Program-made: the position numbers and the translations under genes | From: Rhizobium sp. CCGE531 | GTDB taxonomy: Bacteria > Pseudomonadota > Alphaproteobacteria > Rhizobiales > Rhizobiaceae | Direction of reading: 5' to 3' | NCBI RefSeq assembly: GCF_003627795.1 | Contig: NZ_CP032687.1 | Coordinates: 372,001 to 436,000, forward strand | DNA length: 64,000 bases | The notes under the pieces: model-generated | Database searches by the model: none | What the model was told of the DNA's origin: nothing | Seen by the model: only the letters and a program-made list of their open reading frames with translations | In this document: positions 1-8,833 of the stretch, in pieces | Position numbering within the stretch: the first letter of the stretch is position 1 | How the letters are laid out: each line of letters opens with the position of its first letter

Positions 1-19
1 CGCAATACCACAACGCAAC

Positions 20-1441
20 GTGCAAGCCGGAGAAACCAGCTCCGCAGGCTTCCTGGATAGCGTTGACCAAAACTTCCGTCATGCCATGACATTCCTCGAC
101 CTGCCGGAAGGCCTGTCGGAGCGGATCATGCAGTGCAACTCGACCTACACGGTTCGGTTCGGCGTCCGCCTGCGGGGTCGCATGTACAGCTTTATCGGCT
201 GGCGCTCGGTCCATAGCGAGCACTGCGAGCCGGTGAAGGGCGGCATTCGCTATGCGTCGAATGCCGATGCTGAAGAGGTCGAGGCCCTGGCAGCGCTGAT
301 GACGCTCAAATGCTCGCTGGTCGATGTGCCGTTCGGCGGCTCGAAGGGCGCGCTAAAGATCGATCCGCGCGAATGGACGCCGCAGGAGCTCGAGCGCATC
401 ACCCGCCGCTTCACCCAGGAACTCAACAAGCGCGGCCTGATCGGCCCCGGCGTCAACGTCCCGGCACCCGACATCGGCACCGGCGAGCGGGAAATGGCCT
501 GGATGATGGACGAGTTCCGCCGCGCCAATCCGACCGATGTCATCAACGCGCGCGCCTGCGTCACCGGCAAGCCGCTGTCGAAGGGCGGTATTGCCGGCCG
601 CACCGAGGCAACCGGCCGAGGCGTGCAGTTCGCCATCCAGAGCTATCTCCGCGATCCGCGCACTGCCGGCCTGAACGGCAAGCGCGATCTGAAGGGTGCT
701 GCAATCATCGTCCAGGGCTTCGGCAATGTCGGCTACCATGCGGCAAAGTTCGTCTCTGAAGAAGACGGTGCCCGGGTGACGATTGTTGCCGAACGCGACG
801 GCTATGTCGCCAACGCCGATGGTCTTGCGATCGAGGCGCTGAAGCAGCATCATATCAAGACCGGCAGCATTCTCGGCTTCGAAGGCGCCACCTCGTTTGC
901 CGGCGATATGACGGGCATTGCGCAGCCATGCGACGTCCTCATTCCGGCGGCCATGGAGAATGCCATCCATGCGGGCAATGCAGACCGCATCAAGGCAAAT
1001 CTGGTCGTCGAGGCGGCCAACGGCCCGATCACCTTCGAGGCTGACAAGGTGCTTCGCACCCGAGGGATCACCGTTCTTCCCGATCTTTACGTCAATGCCG
1101 GCGGTGTCGTCGTCAGCTACTTCGAGTGGGTAAAGAACCTGACGCATATTCCCTTCGGTCTGATGGAACGGCGCCGGCGCGAGCGGCGCAACCAGACCAT
1201 CGCAATGGCGCTGGAACGCATGACCGGCAAGGAATTCCCCGCCGATATCCGCGATGAATTCCTCGAAGGCGGCGCCGAGATCGACCTCGTCCGGTCCGGC
1301 CTCGAAGACGTCATGCGCAGCACCTGGACACGGATCGCCGACCTCATCGAACAGCAACCGGAACTCGGTGACTACCGGACCGCCGCCTATGTCGCGTCGA
1401 TCCGGCAGATCGCCGATGCTTATGAAGCGATAGGAATCTGA
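20..1441 (+). CDS. gdhA: Glu/Leu/Phe/Val-type glutamate dehydrogenase
   Basis: Oxidatively deaminates glutamate to 2-oxoglutarate with NAD(P), in the cytoplasm. The 473-residue protein carries the family active-site stretch PFGGSKGAL (catalytic lysine, near residue 115) and a Rossmann nucleotide-binding loop VQGFGNVG near residue 235. The GTG at 20 is only the first start inside the window; the frame stays open to the left edge, so the true start may lie outside. The stop is 16 bp before the IS701 target site, so the IS did not cut the gene. A diverged 3' fragment of a second copy lies at 42573-42913 with the same downstream terminator and converging gabD. Family assignment is firm; coenzyme preference cannot be read from sequence. 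Confidence 0.9.
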   Translation: MQAGETSSAGFLDSVDQNFRHAMTFLDLPEGLSERIMQCNSTYTVRFGVRLRGRMYSFIGWRSVHSEHCEPVKGGIRYASNADAEEVEALAALMTLKCSLVDVPFGGSKGALKIDPREWTPQELERITRRFTQELNKRGLIGPGVNVPAPDIGTGEREMAWMMDEFRRANPTDVINARACVTGKPLSKGGIAGRTEATGRGVQFAIQSYLRDPRTAGLNGKRDLKGAAIIVQGFGNVGYHAAKFVSEEDGARVTIVAERDGYVANADGLAIEALKQHHIKTGSILGFEGATSFAGDMTGIAQPCDVLIPAAMENAIHAGNADRIKANLVVEAANGPITFEADKVLRTRGITVLPDLYVNAGGVVVSYFEWVKNLTHIPFGLMERRRRERRNQTIAMALERMTGKEFPADIRDEFLEGGAEIDLVRSGLEDVMRSTWTRIADLIEQQPELGDYRTAAYVASIRQIADAYEAIGI

Positions 1442-1457
1442 TCAATTGCCTGCCTAG

Positions 1458-2978
1458 TCTTACTGCGTCACAAATTTGTGGATTTTATCGATCCTTCATC
1501 CGGGAGCAGCATGGACATCGCTGGAGGTTGCGACTGAGTGCGACGGTCAAGTGCCTTCGGATTGTGGCGATCGAATTCGACACGTGTCGCTCGGGTCGGA
1601 TCGGGGGCTCCGCGGGGTCGATAACCCTGGGGAAGGCCAGATTGCGGGCGGTTTTTGGTTTCGGGCGGCGCTGAGGGGGGAATCGTCTCCCTTTGGGAGA
1701 TGAGGAATCCGTAAGCGGCAATGCAGAGGCTTGCATGATGATGGAAGCCGCGCCAACCGCGTCCCTCATAGTGGCCGAGCCCGAGTTCCTGTTTGAGTTC
1801 CTGATAGTCGCGCTCGATGCGCCAGCGCAGCTTGGCGGTGCTGACGAGCTTTGCGAGCGAAGCGGCGGCCGGGAGAGTGGAGAGCCAGTATTTGAGTGGT
1901 TCGGCATCACCCTCGGGCCATTCGATCAGCAGCCATTCCTCGGCGCGGGGCTCGGTCAATTTGTAATCCCTGGACGCGGGCCTGACGCGCACGGCGGCGA
2001 AGCGAGAGTTGAGGTCAGTGTTGGTTCCTTCCCGCCAGCCGATGATCTGCCAGGCATCTTGCGGCAGTTCCTGCGCCAACGCCTTGGCCGATATCGGGCT
2101 GTGCTCGGGGCTGCGGCGCATCAGCGAGGTTGGCCGCCCCTTTCCGCGCCAGGGCTCGGGTGGCAATGGTCCCTCGCCGGGTCGCCAGACGCTGAGTGTC
2201 GGCTGCACGCCCACGACATAGTCGAGGCCGAGTGCCGACAGGCCGGCGCGGAATGCGCCGTCCACGCCATAGCCGGCATCGGCCAACACCACACCGGGCG
2301 CCACTCCGGCTGCCTGGGCGGCTCGGATCTGCTCCAGCGCGATGGCCGGTTTGGTCTGGAATGCGACGCTGTCAGGGATCTTCGCCTTGCGCCGCCGCTC
2401 GGCATCGTCGGCCCAGATCTCGGGTAGATACAGCCGGTAGGCAATCGGCAAGCTCGCTGCGACGTTGGCGATCGACAAGCTGACCGCGACTTGGCAGTTG
2501 TCCTGCTTGCCGAGTTGGCCACAATATTGCCGCGCCACCCCGACCGAATGCCTGCCCTTCTTGGGAAAGCCGGTGTCATCTACAATCCACGCCTCGATCG
2601 GCCCATGTCGCTCGATCAGCGGCAGCACCAAATCGCCAATCCGCCGCAGAAGCGCCTCGTCCGACCACGGCGCCTGACCGACGAAATGCAGTAACGACTG
2701 ATGCTTGGACGAAACCCTCGCCGGTGCCGTTACCGCTGCCAGAGGCTCGACACTCTTGCGCTCCACCGGCAGCATGAGGCCAAGGCAGTAATCCTTCAGC
2801 GGCTCTGCCCGATCGGCATGGCCGATCACATCGACAAGCCTCTCGACATAATCCGCAAAGTCTGGTTCACTTCTTCCGTTCAGGCCATTCATCTCAGCTT
2901 GCTCCTGCTGACCACGAATCGCCACGCTAGCACATCATCGCAAACCGCGAATCTCCCGTTTTTTGTGACTCAGTAAGA
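1458..2978 (-). mobile_element. IS701-family insertion sequence, complete
   Basis: Terminal inverted repeats begin TCTTACTG at both ends (1458 inward; 2978 inward) and continue as GTCACAAA after one variable base. The element is flanked by CTAG at 1454-1457 and 2979-2982, fitting the 4-bp YTAR-type target duplication known for IS701. It sits between the gdh stop and the terminator that normally follows it, as the second gdh-gabD copy near 42.9 kb shows. Confidence 0.9.
1468..2892 (-). CDS. IS701-family DDE transposase
   Basis: Cuts and joins DNA for the surrounding element. Visible catalytic blocks: DDTGFPKKG (first Asp), LADAGYG (second Asp) and the RIERDYQELKQELGLGHYEG region (Glu), in the order and spacing of IS701 enzymes. 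About 474 residues from the ATG at 2892, which has an AGGAG nine bases upstream; an in-frame GTG at 2925 would add 11 residues. The frame is unbroken and the IS ends are intact, so the element may be active. Confidence 0.88.
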   Translation of the reverse strand: MNGLNGRSEPDFADYVERLVDVIGHADRAEPLKDYCLGLMLPVERKSVEPLAAVTAPARVSSKHQSLLHFVGQAPWSDEALLRRIGDLVLPLIERHGPIEAWIVDDTGFPKKGRHSVGVARQYCGQLGKQDNCQVAVSLSIANVAASLPIAYRLYLPEIWADDAERRRKAKIPDSVAFQTKPAIALEQIRAAQAAGVAPGVVLADAGYGVDGAFRAGLSALGLDYVVGVQPTLSVWRPGEGPLPPEPWRGKGRPTSLMRRSPEHSPISAKALAQELPQDAWQIIGWREGTNTDLNSRFAAVRVRPASRDYKLTEPRAEEWLLIEWPEGDAEPLKYWLSTLPAAASLAKLVSTAKLRWRIERDYQELKQELGLGHYEGRGWRGFHHHASLCIAAYGFLISQRETIPPSAPPETKNRPQSGLPQGYRPRGAPDPTRATRVEFDRHNPKALDRRTQSQPPAMSMLLPDEGSIKSTNL

Positions 2979-3036
2979 CTAGAGAGCCAGCGATTCTTCG
3001 ATGGCCCTGGCAATAAATTCGCCTCCCACGCGACTT

Positions 3037-3076
3037 GGCTGCCGTAGGACATGTGTCGACGGCAGCCTCTTTTTTT
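3037..3076 (+). terminator. Rho-independent terminator of the gdh segment
   Basis: Perfect 9-bp stem GGCTGCCGT / ACGGCAGCC (3037-3045, 3059-3067) followed by TCTTTTTTT. The same hairpin follows the second gdh copy at 42989-43027. The IS701 insertion has moved this copy about 1.5 kb from the gdh stop. Confidence 0.8.
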
Positions 3077-3138
3077 GAGGTGATCCGGATCTTAACATCG
3101 TCGAACCCGGCGTCGATGTTGGAGGGCGGCAACCAGCG

Positions 3139-3597
3139 TTAGAGGCCGCCCATGCAGAGGTACTTCATTTCGAGATAGTCCTCGAGACCGTGCCGAGAGC
3201 CTTCGCGTCCAATGCCGGACTGCTTGATGCCTCCGAAGGGTGCCACCTCCGATGACATGCGGCCAGTGTTGATGCCAACCATGCGCCTCGGCCACGCGCC
3301 AGACGCGTTTGAGGTTCGAGGCGTAGAAATAGGCGGCGAGGCCGTAGATCGTATCGTTGGCTTCCCGAATCACCTGCTCCGGGTCATCATAACGGATGAT
3401 CGGCGCCAGCGGACCGAACGTCTCTTCCTGCGCGATCCGCATCGAACCGACGACGTTGGTGATGACGGTCGCCTCAAAAAATGTTCCCTTCGCGCCGATC
3501 CGACGACCGCCGCAGCGAACCATCGCCCCTTTTTTGACAGCGTCATCGACATGCGCTTCGATCTTTTTCAGAGCATCATTGTCGATTAGAGGCCCGT
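3139..3597 (-). pseudogene. gabD: Succinate-semialdehyde dehydrogenase, 3' remnant
   Basis: C-terminal third of an NAD(P)-dependent aldehyde dehydrogenase that converts succinate semialdehyde to succinate. It matches the copy at 43080-44546 through the stretch EETFGPLAPIIR and the C-terminal end. Relative to that copy, about 11 bp are missing near 3280 (the segment encoding EYGMVG), which throws the downstream part out of frame. Homology stops near 3597; the catalytic Cys and Glu regions are gone. Non-functional. Confidence 0.85.
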
Positions 3598-3685
3598 TGC
3601 CGTCCGAAAAGCGGATGAAACTGATGTGTAACCAGCACTAGCTGCTGATCTGTGCTGGTCGAGGCTGCATTCTCAGATAAGGTAC

Positions 3686-4611
3686 AAGTGGTTGGAGGCT
3701 GGCAAGTTCGTTTGGCCACCCGGTCCGCGATGGCGCCATGCAGATGACGCGCGAAGAGTTCTCGCTTTTGCTAGCCGGTATTGACTGGACGCGCGTCAAA
3801 CGAAACGCTGTGAGGAGGCCCTCAAAAGCAGGCTGATCCTGTCGGTTTTACGTGAAGATTCAGGCTCCTATGGTAGGGCCAGTCATGCCGCTTCGACATG
3901 ATACCTTACCCCAGGACACCGTGCAACTGACCCGGATCATTCTCTCGCTCAACGAAGAGAATGCCGACCTTAAGGCGCGCGTGGCCTTCCTTGAGCGCCT
4001 GCTCTTCGGGACGAAATCGGAGAAGATGACGATCATCGATCCGACGCAGGCAATGCTCGATCTTGGCGATCTAAGCGACATTCCCGTTGCTGCCAATGAC
4101 GATGTCGTGCCGGTCATTGAAGACAAAATGCAGGCACGGCGATCGCCAGCGCGCAATATCGGCCGCTTGCCCAAGCACCTTCCGCGGTATGACGAGGTCA
4201 TCGAACCAGAGAGCAAGACTTGCCCCTGCTGTTCGTTCGAACTTCATTGCATCGGCACTGATGTCAGCGAGGCGCTCGACATCGTGCCTGCGGTTGTCCG
4301 GGTGAAACGGACGATCCGGCCACGCTATGCATGCCGGGCCTGCGAAAGTGTTGTTGTGCAGGCGTCCGCACCGGCACGCGTGATGGACGGTGGCATGGTG
4401 ACCACGGCGTTTGCCGCGCATGTCGCTGTTTCGAAGTTTGCCTGGCATCTCCCGCTCAACAGACAGGCGCAAATACTGGCCTCCTGCGGCGTCATCATTG
4501 ATCGCGGTACGCTCGGGGCATGGGTCACGCGTGTCGCCTGGTGGCTTGAGCTCCTCTACGATGCGCTCACCGCCTTCATCCGCTCGCAGCCGGGGGTATT
4601 CTGTGACGAGA
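3686..4611 (+). pseudogene. IS66 remnant: end of tnpB and N-terminal half of tnpC
   Basis: About 3690-3835 encodes the C-terminal part of an IS66 TnpB (TREEFSLLLAGIDWTR) and 3852-4611 the first 253 residues of TnpC, with the leucine-rich N-terminus and the Zn-binding block CPCC...CRAC. It is nearly identical to the copy at 18800-19750. The reading breaks exactly at 4611/4612, inside the FCDET motif of TnpC that carries the first catalytic Asp, where group II intron sequence begins. Left junction with the gabD remnant lies between about 3597 and 3686; those roughly 90 bases are unassigned. Confidence 0.85.
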
Positions 4612-4932
4612 GTATGCTGCAGAGGCACGGAAGGAGTTCAGTATGAACTGACACTGTGTCGTAAAGCTGCGTGAATGATGGAGGCTGGCCCTCCGGGATC
4701 GGTTTTCGGGAGCGGGTCTCACCAGTCCGAGCTGCTGCGGTAAAGAGCCGTGGTGGTGAGCGTCGGATGAAAAGTTCGGACGAGATCGAGCAGGTGCGTG
4801 TCCGAAAGACGAACGAAAGTGAACCATCCGAAGACGCGTCGTTAAGAAATTCAAGCGTCGTCGAAACCAGGACCGTTTCGTCATCCTGGGATAAGCCCGC
4901 GCAACGAGACAAGGAGCCTCCTGCCGGAGCGC
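4612..4932 (+). mobile_element. Group II intron, 5' fragment
   Basis: Starts GTATG (consensus GUGYG) directly after TnpC codons and runs parallel to the 5' region of the intron at 8281, sharing long blocks such as GTAAAGAGCCGTGGTGGTGA and CAGGTGCGTGTCCGAAAGAC. No reverse transcriptase or domain V follows; the similarity ends near 4930, so only domain I sequence remains. Exact right edge is uncertain. Confidence 0.7.
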
Positions 4933-4934
4933 CA

Positions 4935-5165
4935 CAGTTCACGCAGTTGCAGGGCCGATACCTGGTCTTCATTTATGCCTATACCAGGATCTTCAAACGC
5001 TCCCCGGCAGAAGCGGACATGCGTCGCCACTTTGAGGTGACCGCACCGTCTGTACACCAGATGGTGATAACCCTGGAAAAAGCCGGCCTCATTCAATGCC
5101 AGCCTGGAGAAGCGCGAAGCATTCAATTGCTCGTAGAACCTGAGGCGCTGCCAATCCTACGCTAG
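4935..5165 (+). pseudogene. LexA/MarR-like winged-helix protein, 5' end lost to intron fragment
   Basis: Encodes about 76 residues with the pattern of a LexA-type DNA-binding domain: a first helix FTQLQGRYLVFIYAY, a recognition region PSVHQMVITLEKAGLI, then a wing with QPGEARSIQLLV. Small stand-alone proteins of this kind occur in rhizobia with a short N-terminus before FTPLQG. Here the frame runs back without a stop into intron sequence (open from 4671), giving a chimeric reading frame with no ribosome site near the domain. A TTG at 4948 is the only near start. Probably a remnant. Confidence 0.5.
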
Positions 5166-5292
5166 CTCACCAGTCAGAATCTCTTAGGAGCGGTACTAGT
5201 TGCCGTGGTGGCATAGCGATTGAATGGATAAAAAAAGTTTCAAAGGGCTTCGCAAACTTACAGTTTTGGCACGGACAGTGAGAGGACGGAAA

Positions 5293-6894
5293 ATGGCACA
5301 AGATAAGCTAGTTGGCTTAAACCGGCGCAATCTTCTATCGCTAATCGGTATGACTGCAGGCAGTATGACGATGTACCACGCCATGACTACGCTCGGGCTG
5401 GCTGGTGAGTCTAGATACAACGGACCAATAAAGCTGGAAGGCGCTCCGAAGGACACTTCCGTCTTGATTCTTGGAGCAGGATTGGCGGGTATGACGGCAG
5501 CACTCGAACTGCGTCAGGCCGGTTACAACGTGAAAATACTGGAATACAACAATCGAGTAGGTGGCCGAAATTGGACGATACGCGGCGGCGATAGCGTGAA
5601 GGAACTGGGCGGCGAGATCCGGAATTGTGAATTTGATGAGGGGCTTTACATCAATCCTGGTCCGTGGCGAATTCCGTATCATCACCATGGCTTGCTCGCA
5701 TACTGCAAGCGGCTGGGCGTGGTGCTAGAGCCCTTCCAACAACTCAACCACAACGCGTTCCTGCACTCCACAAGGGGGGGCGGCGGCAAGCCGCAGCGAG
5801 TGCGTTACGTTATGACCGATATTCGGGGACACATATCAGAGCTGCTGTGTAAGGTGACGCGCAAGGGCGCACTCGAAGGGAGTGTCACTAAGGAAGATCA
5901 GGAGATGCTACTTGAGGCCCTTCGCTCCTGGGGCGCGTTGGATGAGAATTATGCCTACCAGAATAGCACACACGTGAGAGAGTTTCGCGGTTCGGTCGAA
6001 GCCTATCGCGCGGGGAGAAATAGCGTCGTGCCAACGTCCGGAAAGCCGCTGAGCCTTTCCGAAATACTAGGTTCGGGCCTTTGGAGCGATCTAGCCGCTT
6101 TTGCGCGCTATGAATTCCAAACAACCATGTTCCAGCCACGTGGCGGCATCGACCTGATTGGCAAGGCTTTCAGCAAGGAAGTGGACGACCTCGTCACCTA
6201 TAACGCCAAGGTGACAAAGATCGAGCAGGACGAGAAGCGCGTCACGGCCTATTACGAAGACAGCGAGAATCCCGGTACAATACAGCGGGCGAGCGGCGAC
6301 TGGTGCGTATGTACGATTCCCCTGACGATCCTCAGTCAAATCGACATCAATGTCAGCGCCGAAATGCTCGCAGCGATCAAAGCTGTACCCTATGCATCAT
6401 CCGTGAAGGTAGGCCTACAGTTCAAGCGTCGTTTTTGGGAGGAAGATGACCTGATTTTCGGGGGCGTGAGCTACACCAATCTGCCGATCCGGCAGATTTC
6501 TTATCCAAGCAGTGACTTCAATACGAAGGGAAAGGGCGTTCTGCTGGGCTGTTACACTTGGAATGGGCCGAATTCCTATGAGTTCACGTCAATGGCTCCC
6601 GAGGAACGCGTGAAGCGGGTTGTCGAATACGGTGCGCGGATCCATCCTCAATACAAAGAGGAATTCGAAAATGGCGTTTCCTGGGCCTGGCATCGCTCCC
6701 CGTTTACACTTGGCTGCGCCGGGGACTGGACGGAAGACACCCGCAGGGAACACTTCAATAATCTTTGCAAGATCGACGGTCGCGTAGTAATCGCCGGCGA
6801 GCATGCATCCCAAGTCCCGGCCTGGATGGAGGGGGCGATTCTCTCCTCACTAGACGCAATCACAAGGCTTCATAAGCGCATCATGGCTGGCTGA
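5293..6894 (+). CDS. Exported flavin amine/amino-acid oxidase or dehydrogenase
   Basis: FAD-dependent oxidation of an amine or amino acid; substrate not identifiable. Starting at ATG 5293 (GAGG 6-10 bases upstream) gives 533 residues; an upstream in-frame ATG at 5224 lacks a ribosome site. N-terminus has a twin-arginine motif NRRNLLSLIG followed by a hydrophobic stretch, predicting folded export to the periplasm. FAD-binding LILGAGLAGM (about residue 58), the RVGGRNW block, and the C-terminal flavin motif IAGEHASQVPAWMEGA are all present. The next gene, 33 bp downstream, is a cytochrome c, suggesting that electrons go to the cytochrome instead of oxygen, as known for the nicotine enzyme NicA2 and its partner CycN. 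Tat export fits that periplasmic partner. Confidence 0.85.
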   Translation: MAQDKLVGLNRRNLLSLIGMTAGSMTMYHAMTTLGLAGESRYNGPIKLEGAPKDTSVLILGAGLAGMTAALELRQAGYNVKILEYNNRVGGRNWTIRGGDSVKELGGEIRNCEFDEGLYINPGPWRIPYHHHGLLAYCKRLGVVLEPFQQLNHNAFLHSTRGGGGKPQRVRYVMTDIRGHISELLCKVTRKGALEGSVTKEDQEMLLEALRSWGALDENYAYQNSTHVREFRGSVEAYRAGRNSVVPTSGKPLSLSEILGSGLWSDLAAFARYEFQTTMFQPRGGIDLIGKAFSKEVDDLVTYNAKVTKIEQDEKRVTAYYEDSENPGTIQRASGDWCVCTIPLTILSQIDINVSAEMLAAIKAVPYASSVKVGLQFKRRFWEEDDLIFGGVSYTNLPIRQISYPSSDFNTKGKGVLLGCYTWNGPNSYEFTSMAPEERVKRVVEYGARIHPQYKEEFENGVSWAWHRSPFTLGCAGDWTEDTRREHFNNLCKIDGRVVIAGEHASQVPAWMEGAILSSLDAITRLHKRIMAG

Positions 6895-6927
6895 TAATAC
6901 GTTGCGACCAATTGAAGGTTTTTTCCG

Positions 6928-7329
6928 ATGGCGAAAAACTCCAAAGGGCCTCTAGGCTCCGTTGTTGTTTCAATCTTGACGATGGCGCTCGCTGTCCCCG
7001 TCGGAGCCCAAGTAATGTTGAGCGACGGTGAGAACTTCAGTGAACAAAGCGGGGAAGCGCTGTATGCGAACGTCTGTGCCGCTTGTCATATGAACCATGG
7101 GGAAGGTGCGATGGGGGCAGGCAAATATCCGGCCCTTACTCAAAATCAGAATCTAGTGGTCGGGGATTACCCAGTTTACTTGGTGCTCCACGGGCATACA
7201 GGCATGCCACCTATCGGTCATATGATGAGCGATGACCAAGTTGCTGCCGTCGTTAACTACGTGCGCACAAATTTCGGCAACAATTACGAAAATGAAGTGA
7301 CACGCGAGGACGTGGCGGACATCCGATAA
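6928..7329 (+). CDS. Periplasmic class I cytochrome c
   Basis: Small electron carrier of 133 residues. Signal peptide in residues 1-27 (hydrophobic core VVVSILTMALAV, Ala-x-Ala-like end), then the heme-attachment motif CAACH at residues 50-54 and a likely distal Met ligand at M93 or M99-M100 in TGMPPIGHMM. It follows the flavin oxidase on the same strand, so the two are probably co-transcribed and act as dehydrogenase and electron acceptor. The C-terminus is complete. No terminator was recognised before the IS5-type element at about 7397. Confidence 0.85.
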   Translation: MAKNSKGPLGSVVVSILTMALAVPVGAQVMLSDGENFSEQSGEALYANVCAACHMNHGEGAMGAGKYPALTQNQNLVVGDYPVYLVLHGHTGMPPIGHMMSDDQVAAVVNYVRTNFGNNYENEVTREDVADIR

Positions 7330-7396
7330 GGCGAACACGACGGTCCGTTTCGAAAGAAGAGAATGACCGCAGCAAGCCAAATTCTCTATGGCGTCG

Positions 7397-8226
7397 ACTC
7401 ATAAACTCTGGCACCATATTCTTGTTGCGACGAGCTTTACGGCGGCGAGGTAGTTTTCCGGGTGCTTGTCATATCGGGTTGCGATGCCTCGGAACTGCTT
7501 GATCCTGTTGAAGAACCGTTCCACGAGATTACGTTGCCGATAGACCCAGCGCGAAAATACAAAGAGCCCTTGCGATTACTCTTCGGCGGGATGTTGGCCC
7601 AGGCCTTTCTCTCGGCGGCCTTAGCCCGTATGGCATTCGTGTCATAACCCTTGTCGGCCAGCAGGATGTCCCCCTCGCCAAGCTCATCCGTCAGCGCGTC
7701 GGCTTCGGCACAATCGGCGATCTGTCCACCAGTCAGACGCAGATTGACCGGGCGACCTTCGGCATCGACGAGCGCATGGATTTTGCTCGTAAGGCCGCCG
7801 CGGGAACGTCCCATGCCACCATCGTCTCCATCCCTTTTTTCCCGTGTCCGCGTGCTGGTGAACGCGGACACAGGTCGAGTCGATCATGACGATGTCGCCA
7901 TCGTAGGCCTTGGACACCGCTTCAAGAAGCCGATCCCATACCCCGGCTTTGCGCCAGCGGACGAAGCGGTTGTAACAGGTCGTCGGCGGGCCATAGCGTT
8001 CCGGAACTTCCGCCCAAGGCGAGCCCGTTCGAAACCGCCAGAGGATGCCATTCAGTACCCGCCGATCATCAACGCGGGCAACGCCGCGTGGCTTGTTGGG
8101 TAACAACGGCGATATAATCGACCATTCGTGGTCAGTCAGTTCGTAGCGACGACGCGTCATCAAATGCTTCCCTACTTCGAAGCCTTGAATCACGGCGGTC
8201 GATAAATGCCAAGAAATTTTATGAGT
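7397..8226 (-). mobile_element. IS5-family element (IS427 group), decayed
   Basis: Short inverted match ACTCATAAA (7397-7405) and TTTATGAGT (8218-8226) bracket a two-frame transposase gene. Target duplication could not be resolved, so the outer limits may shift by some bases. Confidence 0.7.
7437..8193 (-). pseudogene. IS5-family (IS427 group) transposase, frameshifted
   Basis: First frame (8193 down to about 7840) encodes an N-terminal DDE part with MIDSTCVRVHQHAD (first Asp). The second frame (7871-7437) continues with GGLTSKIHALVDAEGRP and ILLADKGYD (second Asp). The switch occurs at a run of six A and G residues (7832-7840), where IS427-group elements use programmed frameshifting. A further break near 7565 is not programmed: after PPKSNRKGS the expected ERFFNRIKQFRG region is out of frame by one base, so the catalytic Glu is lost. 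Non-functional. Confidence 0.8.
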
Positions 8227-8833
8227 TTACGCTGTAATCTTCCAGGAGCGATCAATCCTGGCGGATCCAGGGGGACGAACGTGTGCTGCAGGCACACATG
8301 AAGGGAGTTCAACATGAACAACTAACGTGTGGACAAGCTGCGTGAAAGATGAGGGTGGGCCCCTCGGGATCGGCTTTCAGGAGCAGGTTCCAAACCAGTC
8401 CGAGCTGCTTGCTGCGGTAAAGAGCCGTGGTGGTGAGCGTCGGATCAAAAGCTCATGGCATGACCATGAGCAGGTGCGTGTCCGAAAGACGAACAAACGT
8501 GAACCCTCGAAGACTCGTCGTAAACTGGTCAGATACCGTCAAAATCAGGGGCGGTTCGTTCCTCTGAGACAAGTCCGTCAGGAGCCTGATTATCGGGCGG
8601 ACGGCGGTCGGCGGTGAGAGGGCGTGAGTCGGTCACAGGCTTTTGCGCGGAACTGCAGGAACCAGCTTTCTGATGCCAAGGGAGAAGCACAAGCGGCACA
8701 TCACCGTGAGGCGAGAGTACAGATACAGGAAGTTGGGGCGAACCGACCCGTAGTAGTGATGAAGGCGCTTTAATGGAGCTGGAGCAAAGGGGTCGGATCA
8801 GGTGGTCGTATTTTCGAAACAACTGGAGACAGG

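Noticed and set aside
353..1357. Long antisense open frame of 334 codons opposite gdh
   Set aside because: Shadow of a GC-rich gene; no ribosome site or domain, while the plus-strand protein has clear family motifs.
5209..5224. Sigma-54-like promoter TGGCAT-N5-TTGAA before the amine oxidase
   Set aside because: The essential GC of the -12 element is missing, and no NifA upstream site is present.
7410..7430. TGGCAC followed by TTGC resembling a sigma-54 promoter
   Set aside because: Spacing is far longer than the required five bases, and the sequence is an IS end.
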